A stretch of DNA of 37,012 nucleotides, from assembly GCF_902859895.1 (NCBI RefSeq), contig NZ_CADIKM010000040.1, positions 1 through 37,012 on the forward strand, given 5' to 3'. Below the pieces are notes generated by a model, which worked only from the letters and a program-made list of their open reading frames with translations, ran no database searches and was not told the origin of the DNA. Below are positions 23,606 to 31,587 of this stretch, in pieces; within the stretch, counting starts at the first letter, position 1; every line of letters starts with the position of its first letter. The position numbers were made by a program, and so were the translations under genes. The stretch comes from Pararobbsia alpina (lineage in GTDB: Bacteria; Pseudomonadota; Gammaproteobacteria; Burkholderiales; Burkholderiaceae).

Positions 23606-24601
23606 TCAAGGGCTTGCTCTTTCGGTCGGACGTAGCGAGCGTGCCAGGATCCAGTCGATCAGTGTGTCGATGACCCGTTCCTGGTCGAGATCGTTCATCG
23701 TCTCGTGATAGCTGCCTTCGTAGAGCACGAGCGTCCGATCGGTCGAGCCGACATGCTTGCTGAACTCGCGGCTGCCGTCGGGTTCGGTCAGCTTGTCCGC
23801 GGTGCCGTGGTACACGAGAACCGGCATGCGAAGATTCGCGCGGCCGCGTTCAATGCGCGTCATCGCATCGAGGAGGCCGGCGCCGGTCCGAGCGGGTATC
23901 CCGCCGTGGTACACAAGCGGATCGGCACGATTGGCCTCGACCGCGCCGGGATCGCGTGAGAGCCACGTGGCATCGACTTCCATCGTCGGCAAGCGGGGCA
24001 ACACACGGCTGATGATCCGGCTCAACGCGATCAACCAACTCGGCACATCGCGCCCGGGAACGAGGGCCGCGCTCGACAGGATCAATCCCGCCATCGAGGG
24101 GCCGTCATCGGCGAGACGTTCGGCCGCATAGAGGGCGCTGATCGTGCCGCCCATGCTGTGGCCCATCAGGAAGAGCGGGCTCTTGCCCCGGGCAGCCACG
24201 CCCAGCAGCGCCTCGGCATCCAGCAAGTATTGATCGAAGCGGTCGACCCATGCACGAGCGCCCGGCGATTGCCCGTGGCCACGCAGATCGATCGCGAACA
24301 ACTCGATACCGGCCGCATTGAGTCGCTGCGCAAGCGCGGCGTATCGTCCCGCGTGCTCGGCCAGGCCATGGACCAGCGCTATGGTCGCGCGAGGTCTGCC
24401 CTCGCCCTCGACCGGCCAGTGATGAAGCGCGAGTTCGACGCCGTCGCGGGTCCGGATCGTCGAGGAATGGCTTGGCGGCGAGGCAGCGTCGGGCGCGTCG
24501 TGCATGCTCGTGGGTTCCGACGCTTCCGTCGTGCCTGTTGCCGCCGTCGCATCTGTCCCCTGCACGCCCTGTGTTGTCTGCATCTCGATCGCCTCGGCCA
24601 T
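23606..24601 (-). CDS. Alpha/beta hydrolase, monoacylglycerol lipase-like
   Basis: The protein of about 331 residues has an alpha/beta hydrolase fold. IALVHGLAEHAGRYAALAQRL is the oxyanion-hole region. FLMGHSMGG carries the nucleophile Ser, VYHGTADKLT the Asp, and YEGSYHETMND the His of the triad. FAIDLRGHGQSPGARAWVDRFDQYL is highly typical of monoacylglycerol lipases and lysophospholipases, which release glycerol and fatty acid. The N-terminal about 45 residues are low-complexity (Thr, Ala, Ser, Pro). The start is uncertain: ATG 24601, or ATG 24583 which has GAGGCGATCGAG upstream. Its place beside glpD suggests supply of glycerol, but this is inference. Confidence 0.88.
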   Translation of the reverse strand: MAEAIEMQTTQGVQGTDATAATGTTEASEPTSMHDAPDAASPPSHSSTIRTRDGVELALHHWPVEGEGRPRATIALVHGLAEHAGRYAALAQRLNAAGIELFAIDLRGHGQSPGARAWVDRFDQYLLDAEALLGVAARGKSPLFLMGHSMGGTISALYAAERLADDGPSMAGLILSSAALVPGRDVPSWLIALSRIISRVLPRLPTMEVDATWLSRDPGAVEANRADPLVYHGGIPARTGAGLLDAMTRIERGRANLRMPVLVYHGTADKLTEPDGSREFSKHVGSTDRTLVLYEGSYHETMNDLDQERVIDTLIDWILARSLRPTERASP

Positions 24602-24715
24602 GTACGATGGGACGATGATAGAGGAGCGAGCTGGCCTTGAACAAGCGCGCGACAATCCTCCTCTTTCAGGGCTGAGGGTTACTTTGAAGTCGTCCACCGC
24701 GCCGGTGTTGGCGTT

Positions 24716-25168
24716 GTGCACGTAGTGAATTTCTGCGGCGCATGTCTCGCTTACGGCATCGCCCTCGCACTGCACACCCAGGAGGCTTTCTGGGCCGCGA
24801 TTACGGCTATCGCCGTCACGCAGCACAGCTACGCGGACACCCGCAACCTGTCGCGCGATCAGTTCATCGGAGCCATGGCGGGTGGCCTGTTTGGATTCGT
24901 CGGCGCGTCTCTTGGCGCGGGCACGCACGAGATCGTGGGCTACGCGACGACAATTGCCGGGGTAATCGTCGTCTGCTGGTGCGTGAACGTGGGTAGCGCG
25001 GCGCGCCTCGGCGCCATCACCGCGACTATCGTGCTGCTGGTTCCCGCGCCAGGGCCGCTATGGGGCGTGCCGTTGTTCCGGCTCGTGCAGGTCGTCCTCG
25101 GCACGGTGTCCACGCTGCTCGTCAGTTGGCTCTTCAATCAAGTTCAGCAAAGGCTGGCTCGACGCTAG
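24716..25168 (+). CDS. Small FUSC-type (aromatic acid exporter-like) membrane protein, possibly N-terminally truncated
   Basis: The 150-residue product is mostly hydrophobic with about five helices. VNFCGACLAYGIALALHTQEAFWAAITAIAVTQ followed by RDQFIGAMAGGLFGFVGA resembles the first membrane half of FUSC/ArAE efflux proteins, with the conserved PEAFWAAIT-like segment and the late GPLWGVPLFRLVQVVLGTVSTLLVSWLF. A GTG at 24716 is the first in-frame start seen, without a ribosome site. A strong GAGGAG site lies at 24621-24626 before a TTG at 24637, but that frame stops after 12 codons (MNKRATILLFQG). This suggests a leader peptide or a frameshift near the start. It is divergent from the hydrolase gene. 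Confidence 0.75.
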   Translation: MHVVNFCGACLAYGIALALHTQEAFWAAITAIAVTQHSYADTRNLSRDQFIGAMAGGLFGFVGASLGAGTHEIVGYATTIAGVIVVCWCVNVGSAARLGAITATIVLLVPAPGPLWGVPLFRLVQVVLGTVSTLLVSWLFNQVQQRLARR

Positions 25169-25613
25169 CGCACGCCCTAATGGGACGCGCCTCATAAATT
25201 CAGTCGGTTTTTGGCTTCGGCACCTACCGATGAGCGCTGCGGACCCCCGATGCGGGCGGCACGGCCCGATCACGCGCCACTCTCTACGATTTCGCTGCCT
25301 GGCGGTGCGAGCCGGCTTGCCATCTGTCGCCTTTTTCCAATGCCGTGTTTTTTAAGCGCTAACTTCGATTCCCGATGTGCAGTAAGATGTTGTCCCGACA
25401 TGGAGTCATGGGCTTGGCAAGCGTCACGGTTGCAGCGAAGGTGACGGCAGATGCTTCGCCCGTTATGCCGAAGTCAAGCTTCGTGTCAAAGCCTCGTGGC
25501 TCGCCTGCAACACTGGAGCGGTCACAGTTTTACCCCAGAATCCGTCAGACACGCTCCGTTCAAGGGCCATCGATGTCCGCCCGGGGGCTCTCATATTGCT
25601 CGAACGACAAATC
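25169..25613. other. Intergenic region before the drug transporter gene
   Basis: About 445 bases without a convincing gene; short open frames on either strand have no recognisable domain or ribosome site. GC content is mixed. It should hold the promoter of the gene at 25614. No clear operator or terminator was recognised. Confidence 0.5.
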
Positions 25614-26819
25614 ATGACACCCCGCTTTCTTCGCATTGCCATTGTGCTAGGCCTCATCACCGCCGTGGGTCCATTTGCGATCGACATGTATCTGCCCGCC
25701 CTGCCCTCGATCGGCGGCGCACTCAATGCGTCACCCGCCGCGGTGCAGTTGAGCCTGATGGTGTTCTTCATCACGCTCGGCCTGTGCCAGCTCGTGTATG
25801 GGCCGCTCTCGGATATCTTCGGCCGTAAGTCGCCGATCTATGTGGGCCTCGCGATCTTCACCGTCGGCAGTATCGGGTGTGCGTTTGCGCCGACCATCGA
25901 TGTGCTGATCGGCTTTCGCATACTGCAGGCGCTCGGGGCATGCGCGGGCATGGTGGTCCCGCGCGCGATCGTGCGCGACATGCATACCGGCCATGACGCC
26001 ACGCGGCTCATGTCCCTGCTGATGCTCGTGGTTAGCATCTCTCCGATCCTCGCGCCACTCACCGGCAGCATCATCATCGCCGCCTTTGGCTGGCGGGGAG
26101 TGTTCTGGGCATTGACCGTCGCGGGCGGCATCGCCTTCGTCCTGGCCGCGACGCAGTTGAAGGAAACCCGGGAAGCCCATCATCGCGCCGATAGCTCGTG
26201 GGGCACCGCTTTCGCGGCTTATCGCAAACTCTTCACCGATCCGGAATTTCTCGGCCTGACTTTCATCGGCGCATTCGGACTCTCGTCCTTTTTCGTCTAT
26301 CTGTCGAACGCGTCCTTCGTGATCATCAACCATTACGGTCTGTCGCCGACCATGTTCAGCCTGTGCTTCGCACTCAATGCGGCTGCCTTCTTCGGCGTGA
26401 ACCAGCTGGCCGCGCGTCTGACCGCCCGATACGGCCTGCCGCGCGTGATTCGCGTGTCGGTCACCGGCTTCGCGGTTTCCATGACCGTCGGCGCCGCGCT
26501 GTTCATCGCGGGCACCGACAGTCTGCCGGTCATGATGCTTTTCCTGTTTATCGGATACGGCTTTCTCGGCCTGGTCCTCCCGACCACAGCGGTGCTGTCG
26601 CTCGAAAGTCACGGCGCGATCGCGGGCACCGCTTCCGCCCTGATGGGCGCGCTCCAGTTCGTCGTCGGGGCTGCCGTCATGGCGCTCTCGGGCCTCTTCA
26701 CGGTCGGCGCGCCGAAGCCCATGCTGATCGGTATCGCGGCCTGCGCCATCACAGCCTATGTGATCGTCCAGTTCACCGTGCGAGTGGAAGCGGGCCGCTT
26801 GCCGGCCGCAGCGGAATAA
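25614..26819 (+). CDS. MFS drug resistance transporter, Bcr/CflA family
   Basis: The 401-residue inner-membrane protein has 12 predicted helices. Family markers are the start GLITAVGPFAIDMYLPALPSI, motif A in loop 2-3 (YGPLSDIFGRKSPIYVGL) and FRILQALGACAGMVVPRAIVRD in helices 4-5, all typical of Bcr/CflA proton-antiporters that export bicyclomycin, chloramphenicol, sulfonamides or dipeptides. ATG 25614 gives the standard N-terminus; a TTG 18 bases earlier is less likely. The gene stands alone and its substrate cannot be predicted. Confidence 0.93.
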   Translation: MTPRFLRIAIVLGLITAVGPFAIDMYLPALPSIGGALNASPAAVQLSLMVFFITLGLCQLVYGPLSDIFGRKSPIYVGLAIFTVGSIGCAFAPTIDVLIGFRILQALGACAGMVVPRAIVRDMHTGHDATRLMSLLMLVVSISPILAPLTGSIIIAAFGWRGVFWALTVAGGIAFVLAATQLKETREAHHRADSSWGTAFAAYRKLFTDPEFLGLTFIGAFGLSSFFVYLSNASFVIINHYGLSPTMFSLCFALNAAAFFGVNQLAARLTARYGLPRVIRVSVTGFAVSMTVGAALFIAGTDSLPVMMLFLFIGYGFLGLVLPTTAVLSLESHGAIAGTASALMGALQFVVGAAVMALSGLFTVGAPKPMLIGIAACAITAYVIVQFTVRVEAGRLPAAAE

Positions 26820-27194
26820 ACTGGACGATGATGCGATGTGCCGTGCTGGCCGCACGGCATCATCCTTGTCCTTCCTTTACTTTGAGCACGCTGGCCAAGA
26901 TATGTGTCTTCGCCGCAGGTACGATTTGCGGTCTTGACGAAATGGGCAACCACGGTCTTGGCTGAGCTTCCTTCGGCATTCCCGGTGCCCTGAGCAATCC
27001 CAGTTCTCCCAGTACTCGTTGCACCGGGATACCCGACCAAGTCGAACCCCTGGTCCGAGCTGTTATTTTTGTTAGCCTTATTTTGTCGGCCTTATACTGT
27101 GCTCAAACTCGTGAGCCCAGGCGCACTGCGGGTCGGCACATAGCGGGGGCCGATCCATTCCGGCAGCACGCCTGCGGTATTCACGCCCAATTTC
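26820..27194. other. Intergenic region before the GGDEF protein gene
   Basis: About 375 bases without a supportable gene. It begins with a bulged hairpin (26827-26864), listed separately. The segment 27060-27090 is AT-rich (TTATTTTTGTTAGCC) and is a plausible promoter zone for the gene at 27195, though no exact -35/-10 pair is assigned. Confidence 0.5.
26827..26864 (+). terminator. Bulged hairpin after the transporter gene, candidate terminator
   Basis: GCCGTGC (26840-26846) pairs with GCACGGC (26852-26858) and, outside a 7-base bulge, GATGAT (26827-26832) pairs with ATCATC (26859-26864). It follows the stop by eight bases. The tail is CTTGTCCTTCCTTT, pyrimidine-rich but not a real T-run, so strength is uncertain. 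Confidence 0.45.
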
Positions 27195-30014
27195 ATGCCG
27201 AGTTTGCCCCTCCCGGACGGCCGGTACCCGACGATGCAGAACCCATTCATTCGCTTGCTCGCCAGGCTGAGCGTCGGTCGCAAACTGCTCCTGATCTATC
27301 TGCTCGACCTCACGGCCGTGATCTTCATCAGCGGCATTCTGATTCACGAGAAATACATTGCGATCGATTTCGCACGCAAGGAAATCGCGGGCAATCTCTA
27401 TATCGGTTCGGTACGCGACGGCCTGATCGATATCGCCCGGGCGGGGAACGGTCAATTGGACGTGATTCCGGGGCTGCGCCGCTTCGAAGCCGCGCTCCGG
27501 GACGCCCAATCCGAGCACGGCACCGGTATGAACAGCGCCGACGTCAGCATGAAGGCCCGCACTGCGGTTGCCGCGCTCGTGCACTCGAGTGGCCGCTGGC
27601 AACCGGACGTCGACGATGCGCTCGGCGCCTCGCTCGAACTCGTGACGCGAATCGGCAACCAGTCGAACCTGATTCTCGATCCCGACCTCGACAGCTACTA
27701 CACGATGTCGCTGCTGATCCTCCGCTATCCGGCGCTGATCCAGGCGGGCAATCGGATCGGCGAGCGGCTGCACGACTCGGCCATGCAGCGGCTCGCGCAG
27801 AATGAAGCGCGCACCCGTTACCTGATTCTCGAAGGCCAGCTCGACGCCACGGTCCAGGGCCTGCAATCGGACTTGAATGAAGCCGTCACGGCCAATCCCC
27901 CTCTGCGCACGACGCTGGAGCCTTCTAAACTCCGGCTGTTCGCCGCCATCGACGCCTACCGGAGCGCGGCGCGCAGCCAGGTCGATGCGCCAGTCGACGA
28001 TGCACGATCGCTGGCCCAGGTCGAGGTGGCGCAGCGCGCGCTGCTCGACACGATCCAGGTCTCCTGGCAGGCCACTGCCGTCGAGCTTGACGCGCTGCTC
28101 AAGAAACGCGTCCACGAGCTCTACAAGAGAATGTGGCTGCACCTCGGCACCGCCTTGTTCCTGCTCTGCGGCCTGCTGTGCATGGTCTATTTCGTCGCGC
28201 GTCAGATCGCCGAGCCGTTGCGCAACCTCTCGCGTGTGATGGACACCGTGCGCCGCACCGGCGACCACACCCTGCGTGCGCGCTGGAACAGCCACGACGA
28301 AATCGGCCGGCTCGTGCGCGGTTTCAACGGCATGCTCGAACAGCTCGATCACGAACGCGAGGCGCAAAAGGAGCGCGCGGCCAGCACGCGTGCGTTCGAG
28401 GCCCAACATGCGCTCGTCGAGGCAACGCCGTTCCCGATGGTCGTCACGGCAATCCCGGACCACCAAGTACTCCACGCAAACCAGCCGGCCGCGCGATGGC
28501 TCAACGGCGCGGAGATCGATCCGTGGGCGACCGGCCTCGACTCATCGGTGCGCGCCCGCTTTTTCCAGCAGTTGTCCGATCGCGGCGCGGTCGATGAATT
28601 CGAAGTGCGCTGGAAAGGCAGCGCCGAGCCCGCCTGGGCCGTATTGTCGGCGCGGCGTCTGCAGTTTCAGGGGCGTGACGCTGTACTGACCGCGTTCGCT
28701 CCGATCAATCACCTGAAACTCCTCGAACAGCGGCTGGAACTGTGGGCGAAGGTGTTCGAAGGGTCGTCCGAGGCGATCCTGATCATCGACGCCGACCACT
28801 GCGTGCTGACCGTCAACCCCGCGTTCTTCAGGAGCACAGGCTACGATGGTGCAGACGTGCTCGGCAAGCAGCCCGACTTCCTGGTCGCAGGCCTGCCCGG
28901 CGACGGTTCGATCGAGGCCTTGACGCAGGTGACGAACCGGCGCGGCTCGTGGCAGGGCGAAACACGCATCCGCAAGCGCAATGGCGACGAGTATCCCGCG
29001 TGGCTGATGGTCAGTGTCGTGCGTGAGAAACAGGGTGACGTCTCCTATTTCATCTGCACCTCGATCGATATCAGCGACCGCAAGAAGAGCGAGGCGCGCA
29101 TCGAGTTTCTCGCGCATCACGATGTGCTGACCGAGTTGCCCAACCGTGCGCTTTGCACTGAGCGCCTGAGGATCGCGCTGCGCCATGCGCGGCGCATCGG
29201 ACATCGCGTCGCGGTGCTGTTCATCGACCTCGACCGCTTCAAGAACATCAACGACTCGCTCGGCCACCACGTCGGCGACGGTCTGCTGCGTTCCGTGGCG
29301 AGCCGGCTGCTGCGTTCGGTGCGACCGACGGATACCGTGAGCCGCCTCGGCGGCGATGAGTTCATCGTGATCCTCAACGGCGTCGAGAGCCGCGAGGAAG
29401 TGTCGCACACCGTCGACCAGTTGATGATTCCGTGGATTCGCGAACCGCATGATGTCGGCGGCTCGGCGATCCATGTGACCTGCAGCGTCGGCATCGCGAT
29501 GTTTCCGGAGAACGGCGGCGATATCGACGAACTCCTCCAGCATGCCGATGTCGCCATGTACGACGCGCTGCGCGCCGGTATCGAAACGTTCGGTATCCGG
29601 CCCGGCCAGCTCGAACTCGAGATTACCGAGTCGACCCTGATGGACAATATCGAGAGCGATTTGCCGAAGCTCGTCGCGATACGCGCACTCGGTGTCCGGC
29701 TGTCGATCGACGACTTCGGGACGGGCTATTCGAGCCTGAACTATCTGAGCCGCTTCCCGCTCGACCGGCTCAAGATCGACCAGTCCTTTGTGCATGACAT
29801 GCTCGACGATCCGACCAATCTGGCGATCACTCGCGCCATCGTCGGGCTCGGGCATACGCTCGGGCTTCGCGTCGTGGCCGAAGGCGTCGAGACGCAGCAG
29901 GAAGTGGACGTCCTGCGCACCGCCGGATGCGATGAGCTGCAGGGCTTTTTCTTTGCGAGCCCCCTGCGGGCTTCCCAGCTCGCGACGTGGATGAACGAGC
30001 AGGCGCCGGCCTAG
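27195..30014 (+). CDS. Membrane HAMP-PAS-PAS-GGDEF protein with a truncated EAL domain
   Basis: The 939-residue protein has a transmembrane helix at about 28-48, a helical sensory region to about 310, a second helix at about 315-338, a HAMP segment (EPLRNLSRVMDTVRR...DEIGRLVRGFNGML), two PAS-like regions (about 400-510 and 520-635), then a diguanylate cyclase domain with intact RLGGDEF (GGDEF at 719-723) and an RxxD I-site upstream (RPTD). After DVAMYDA (about 786-791) the sequence jumps to LRAGIETFGIRPGQLELEITES. The first half of the EAL domain, including the EAL motif itself and the NLS segment, about 130 residues by comparison with normal GGDEF-EAL proteins, is absent in frame. The rest (IDDFGTGYSSL, LKIDQSFV, VVAEGVET, GCDELQGFFF) is intact. 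It can probably make cyclic-di-GMP but not degrade it. An ATG at 27234 is an alternative start. Confidence 0.92.
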   Translation: MPSLPLPDGRYPTMQNPFIRLLARLSVGRKLLLIYLLDLTAVIFISGILIHEKYIAIDFARKEIAGNLYIGSVRDGLIDIARAGNGQLDVIPGLRRFEAALRDAQSEHGTGMNSADVSMKARTAVAALVHSSGRWQPDVDDALGASLELVTRIGNQSNLILDPDLDSYYTMSLLILRYPALIQAGNRIGERLHDSAMQRLAQNEARTRYLILEGQLDATVQGLQSDLNEAVTANPPLRTTLEPSKLRLFAAIDAYRSAARSQVDAPVDDARSLAQVEVAQRALLDTIQVSWQATAVELDALLKKRVHELYKRMWLHLGTALFLLCGLLCMVYFVARQIAEPLRNLSRVMDTVRRTGDHTLRARWNSHDEIGRLVRGFNGMLEQLDHEREAQKERAASTRAFEAQHALVEATPFPMVVTAIPDHQVLHANQPAARWLNGAEIDPWATGLDSSVRARFFQQLSDRGAVDEFEVRWKGSAEPAWAVLSARRLQFQGRDAVLTAFAPINHLKLLEQRLELWAKVFEGSSEAILIIDADHCVLTVNPAFFRSTGYDGADVLGKQPDFLVAGLPGDGSIEALTQVTNRRGSWQGETRIRKRNGDEYPAWLMVSVVREKQGDVSYFICTSIDISDRKKSEARIEFLAHHDVLTELPNRALCTERLRIALRHARRIGHRVAVLFIDLDRFKNINDSLGHHVGDGLLRSVASRLLRSVRPTDTVSRLGGDEFIVILNGVESREEVSHTVDQLMIPWIREPHDVGGSAIHVTCSVGIAMFPENGGDIDELLQHADVAMYDALRAGIETFGIRPGQLELEITESTLMDNIESDLPKLVAIRALGVRLSIDDFGTGYSSLNYLSRFPLDRLKIDQSFVHDMLDDPTNLAITRAIVGLGHTLGLRVVAEGVETQQEVDVLRTAGCDELQGFFFASPLRASQLATWMNEQAPA

Positions 30015-30099
30015 TTGGAATGGCCCGTTCGGTGACGTGTGCTGCTTGGAATTCGAGTCGCTTCGCGCGCAGCAGTTTTGAACAGCATGGGCGCGCCGT

Positions 30100-31587
30100 T
30101 CAACGCGGCTTCAGTTCGACGGGCGGATCGGCGCGATAGCCGCCGCCGAGCGCCTTCGTCAATGCAATGTCCTGACTGAGCATCTGGCCGTTGAGCGTGA
30201 GCAGCGCAACCTGTTCGGCGATCACCGGCTGGCGTGCTTCGAGCGCCGCGAGCCGGCTCGTCAGTCCGCGTTGATAACTTGCTTCGACGCTATCCCTCGC
30301 GAACGCAATCGATTCGATCCGTTGCTTCTGCAACTCGGTCTCGGCATCGAGGGCCTGCAGACGGGTGCCCGTCTGCGCGACATCGCGCACCGCGTTGAGG
30401 ACGGCCTGGTTGTACTGCTCGATCAACAGGTTGCTTCCCTCGCGTGCGCCGCTCAGGTTTGCGTTGAGCCTGCCGCCGTCGAAGATCGGCAAGTACAGGC
30501 CCGGAATCAGGTTGATCTGCTGGCTTGCGTGCGTGAAAAGGTCCGCGAGATGCAATGCGTTGAAGCCGAAGAACGCCTTGATGTCGAAGCTCGGATAAAA
30601 CGCCGCCTTCGCGGCGTCGATCCGGTCGAACGACGCCTCTACATACCATCGCATCGCCTGCAAGTCGGGCCGCCGGGCCAGCAGTTCGTAGGACAGCGTC
30701 GCCGGCAAGGCCTCCTGCAAGCTCGGCAGCGCGACGGGCTCGATGGCGGGCAGGCCATCGGGTCCCGCGCCGACCAGCGCCCGCATCGATTCGCGAAACT
30801 GCTTGATCTGCGCTTGCGCCGATACGATTTGCCGTTCGATGGCCAGTTGCTGCGCGCGTGCTTCTTCGACCAGCGTGCGGGCTTCGAGGCCACGCGCCGA
30901 ACGCCCTTCGTGTGCTTGCACCGTGAACACTGCTATCTCATGCGATTCGTTCAGCAGATTGATGAGCTGATAAGTCGTTTGAATGCCGTAGTAGAGCTGC
31001 GCGACGTCCGTCGAGATTTCGAGTTCGACAGCGGACGTCTCGGCGAGCCGCGCATTGTTCACGCCAAGCGAAGCGGCGATCTGCGCACGCTGCTTGCCCC
31101 AGAGGTCGACGTTGAGACTCGCGCCAAACCCGACGATGCCCTCGGTGTACCAGGGGCCGGTCAGGCCCAGCGCCGGCTCGTCTTTGGCGAACGGCCCGAG
31201 AAAGCCGTGCGCGGACACATGCTCGCGGTCGAGCATACCGAGCGCCACCACCTGCAGACTCGAACCCGTCTTGACGAGTTCGACATCCGACATCGCCTGC
31301 GCGACGCGCGTGCGCGCGATCACGATCGTTGGCGCATCGGCAAGCGCCTGATCGATCAGCGCGTCGAGCCGCGCATCGCGATAGCGCGTCCACCAGCGCG
31401 CGGCGGGCCAGCCATCGCGCGCGAGATGGATGTCGTTCGCGAGATCGATCTGCGCGGGCGCGATCTCGGCATTGGGCGTGCCGTTATGGTGGATCAGCGC
31501 GCAACCCGACAGCGCGAGCGGCATCCACGCGACGCATAGCAAGCATCGACGCCATCGCCAATCCCGCAAACCCGATCGCGCATTCAT
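30100..31587 (-). CDS. Efflux outer-membrane lipoprotein, NodT/MdtP family
   Basis: The 495-residue product has a lipoprotein signal with lipobox LSGC (Cys at residue 29) and two TolC-type repeats. RDARLDALIDQALADAPTIVIARTRV begins the first, DVAQLYYGIQTTYQLI lies within it, ELLARRPDLQAMRWYVEAS starts the second, and FDGGRLNANLSGAREGSNLLIEQYNQAVL continues it. It forms the outer-membrane channel of the pump encoded by the preceding genes. ATG 31587 overlaps the stop of the FUSC gene (ATGA), so translation is coupled. Upstream start codons would lie inside that gene. It is convergent with the GGDEF gene. Confidence 0.93.
   Translation of the reverse strand: MNARSGLRDWRWRRCLLCVAWMPLALSGCALIHHNGTPNAEIAPAQIDLANDIHLARDGWPAARWWTRYRDARLDALIDQALADAPTIVIARTRVAQAMSDVELVKTGSSLQVVALGMLDREHVSAHGFLGPFAKDEPALGLTGPWYTEGIVGFGASLNVDLWGKQRAQIAASLGVNNARLAETSAVELEISTDVAQLYYGIQTTYQLINLLNESHEIAVFTVQAHEGRSARGLEARTLVEEARAQQLAIERQIVSAQAQIKQFRESMRALVGAGPDGLPAIEPVALPSLQEALPATLSYELLARRPDLQAMRWYVEASFDRIDAAKAAFYPSFDIKAFFGFNALHLADLFTHASQQINLIPGLYLPIFDGGRLNANLSGAREGSNLLIEQYNQAVLNAVRDVAQTGTRLQALDAETELQKQRIESIAFARDSVEASYQRGLTSRLAALEARQPVIAEQVALLTLNGQMLSQDIALTKALGGGYRADPPVELKPR

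Noticed and set aside
28542-29855. A 437-codon minus-strand frame opposite the GGDEF gene
   Set aside because: Shadow of the GGDEF/EAL coding sequence.
30030-30085. TGCTGC/GCAGCA arms followed by TTTT between the GGDEF and NodT-type genes as a terminator
   Set aside because: The loop is over 20 bases and the stem only six pairs, so it is too weak to annotate.
30271-31539. A 422-codon plus-strand frame opposite the NodT-type gene
   Set aside because: It is antisense to a well-supported lipoprotein gene, without domain or ribosome site.
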